64,000 nt of DNA, from positions 2,079,001 through 2,143,000 of the forward strand of contig NZ_CP097253.1 in assembly GCF_023380025.1 (NCBI RefSeq). The letters are read 5' to 3'. Source of the stretch: Sphingomonas glaciei. Its GTDB lineage: Bacteria; Pseudomonadota; Alphaproteobacteria; Sphingomonadales; Sphingomonadaceae. Below, one piece after another: positions 63,427 to 64,000 of the stretch; position 1 is the first letter of the stretch; each line of letters starts with the position of its first letter. Under the pieces are notes generated by a model. That model made no database searches, was not told the DNA's origin, and worked only from the letters and a program-made list of their open reading frames with translations. The position numbers were made by a program, and so were the translations under genes.

Positions 63427-64000
63427 ATGTTTCAGCCGCCCCGCCCGCTGGTTGCTGCCGCTGCCCTTCCGAGCTTTGGAAGAGCCGCCGCGCTGCGTCC
63501 GCCAGAGCCGCCGTTCAGCCTGGTGGTCGATCTCACGCAGGATCCGTTCAGCCGCCGCTGGTGGCGCGGGGCGGCGACGCTGGCCGCGCTGGTCGCGGGG
63601 GTGGCGCAGCTTGCACCGCCGATCGAGGCGCTGCCGGTGGGCCCGGCACCCGTCACGGGGCCCGACCAGGCGCGGCAGGAAGCGGCGCTGGCGGTCGGCG
63701 CGCTCGCTTATGGCTCGAACACCGGTCTGACCCTGAGCGAGGGTCCGCGGGCACGGCCGATCGCCGCGGCCCCGGCCCGCCAATTGCGCGCGCTCAGCCT
63801 GATCGTTTCACCGGGTGACGAGCTTGCCCGGCTATTACAGCGCAATGGGGCACGGGCGTCCGACGCGCTGCAGGCCGCCGCGCTAGCCCGAGGGCAAGGG
63901 GCGCTTCCACCGGCGGGAACCACGCTGACCGTGCAACTGGGCGCGCCCGATGCGGCGGGCAGCCGCGGGATCGACCGTCTTTCCTATCGCGCCCGGCTCG
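63427..64000 (+). CDS. membrane-anchored protein, possibly M23 peptidase, N-terminal part
   Basis: The frame opens at the ATG and is still open at the window end, so at least 191 residues are coded. It starts MFQPPRPLVAAAALPSF, then has a positively charged QDPFSRRWWRG stretch and one hydrophobic segment (AATLAALVAGVAQLAPP), a single-pass anchor. A periplasmic region follows with SLIVSPGDELARLLQRNG, as in the LysM/OapA-like front domain of some M23 peptidases. The peptidase domain, if present, lies beyond the window. The CtrA-like box would suit a cell-wall enzyme. Confidence 0.55.
   Translation, partial: MFQPPRPLVAAAALPSFGRAAALRPPEPPFSLVVDLTQDPFSRRWWRGAATLAALVAGVAQLAPPIEALPVGPAPVTGPDQARQEAALAVGALAYGSNTGLTLSEGPRARPIAAAPARQLRALSLIVSPGDELARLLQRNGARASDALQAAALARGQGALPPAGTTLTVQLGAPDAAGSRGIDRLSYRARL

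Overview
The window looks like chromosomal DNA from a high-GC alphaproteobacterium of the order Sphingomonadales (Sphingomonas/Sphingomicrobium-like). The reasons are the protein sequences, the order mnmE-mnmG-rsmG-parA-parB beside parS sites, a RibB with an N-terminal helix-turn-helix, a SUV3-type helicase, CysNC, DUF3576/DUF4170/DUF4402 proteins and GC-rich REP-like hairpins. Identifications come from reading the sequence, not from a database search. I see no prophage, insertion sequence, CRISPR array or plasmid functions. Most of the window is core genome, with short accessory stretches at about 22.7-27.3 kb, 43-49 kb and 58-60 kb.

0-9 kb: end of mnmE, mnmG, rsmG, parA, parB (+), each of the last three overlapping its predecessor by 4 nt. 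A perfect 16-bp parS lies inside the first codons of rsmG and a degenerate one between mnmE and mnmG, which suggests an origin-proximal centromere. Facing them is the DUF3576 lipoprotein-leuS-lptE-holA operon (-). 9-22 kb: a beta-barrel-like protein, a ThiE/TenI-like protein, YggS, then ribA-xth, a structured small-RNA candidate, lolA, and riboflavin genes ribH-ribB-ribE-ribD, followed by tonB, gltX, nadE and prs.

22-31 kb: PspC and a tiny membrane protein; a putative chaperone-usher pilus set (DUF4402 subunit, PapD-like chaperone, large usher-like protein); tRNA-Leu(GAG); a zinc-ribbon/DUF3426 membrane protein divergent from ftsE-ftsX-ydcF-plsC. 31-42 kb: pheS-pheT; the glyoxylate-shunt module (short-chain fatty-acid type regulator, DUF4170, aceA, glcB, DUF5996) with shared TTG-W-CAA palindromes in the two control regions; rpmI-rplT.

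42-53 kb: small stress/envelope and hypothetical genes (SDR, DUF1810, acyltransferase, peroxiredoxin, S41 protease lipoprotein, PilZ, zinc-ribbon, DUF427, PEBP), with a probable YdeI-family remnant and a frameshifted exported protein. 53-64 kb: thiC behind a TPP riboswitch, divergent from cysD-cysNC (sulfate activation); a Met/Asn-rich lipoprotein; MipA-like protein; fdxA, an S4 protein and a SUV3-like helicase; and the 5' part of a membrane-anchored protein, possibly an M23 peptidase, cut by the window end.

No spectacular new multi-gene system is evident. The best leads are the HTH-RibB fusion with a palindrome at its start, the non-classical chaperone-usher cluster, the GTCAC/GTGAC motif cluster beside an orphan HTH gene, the candidate 6S-like RNA, and the shared palindromes of the glyoxylate module.
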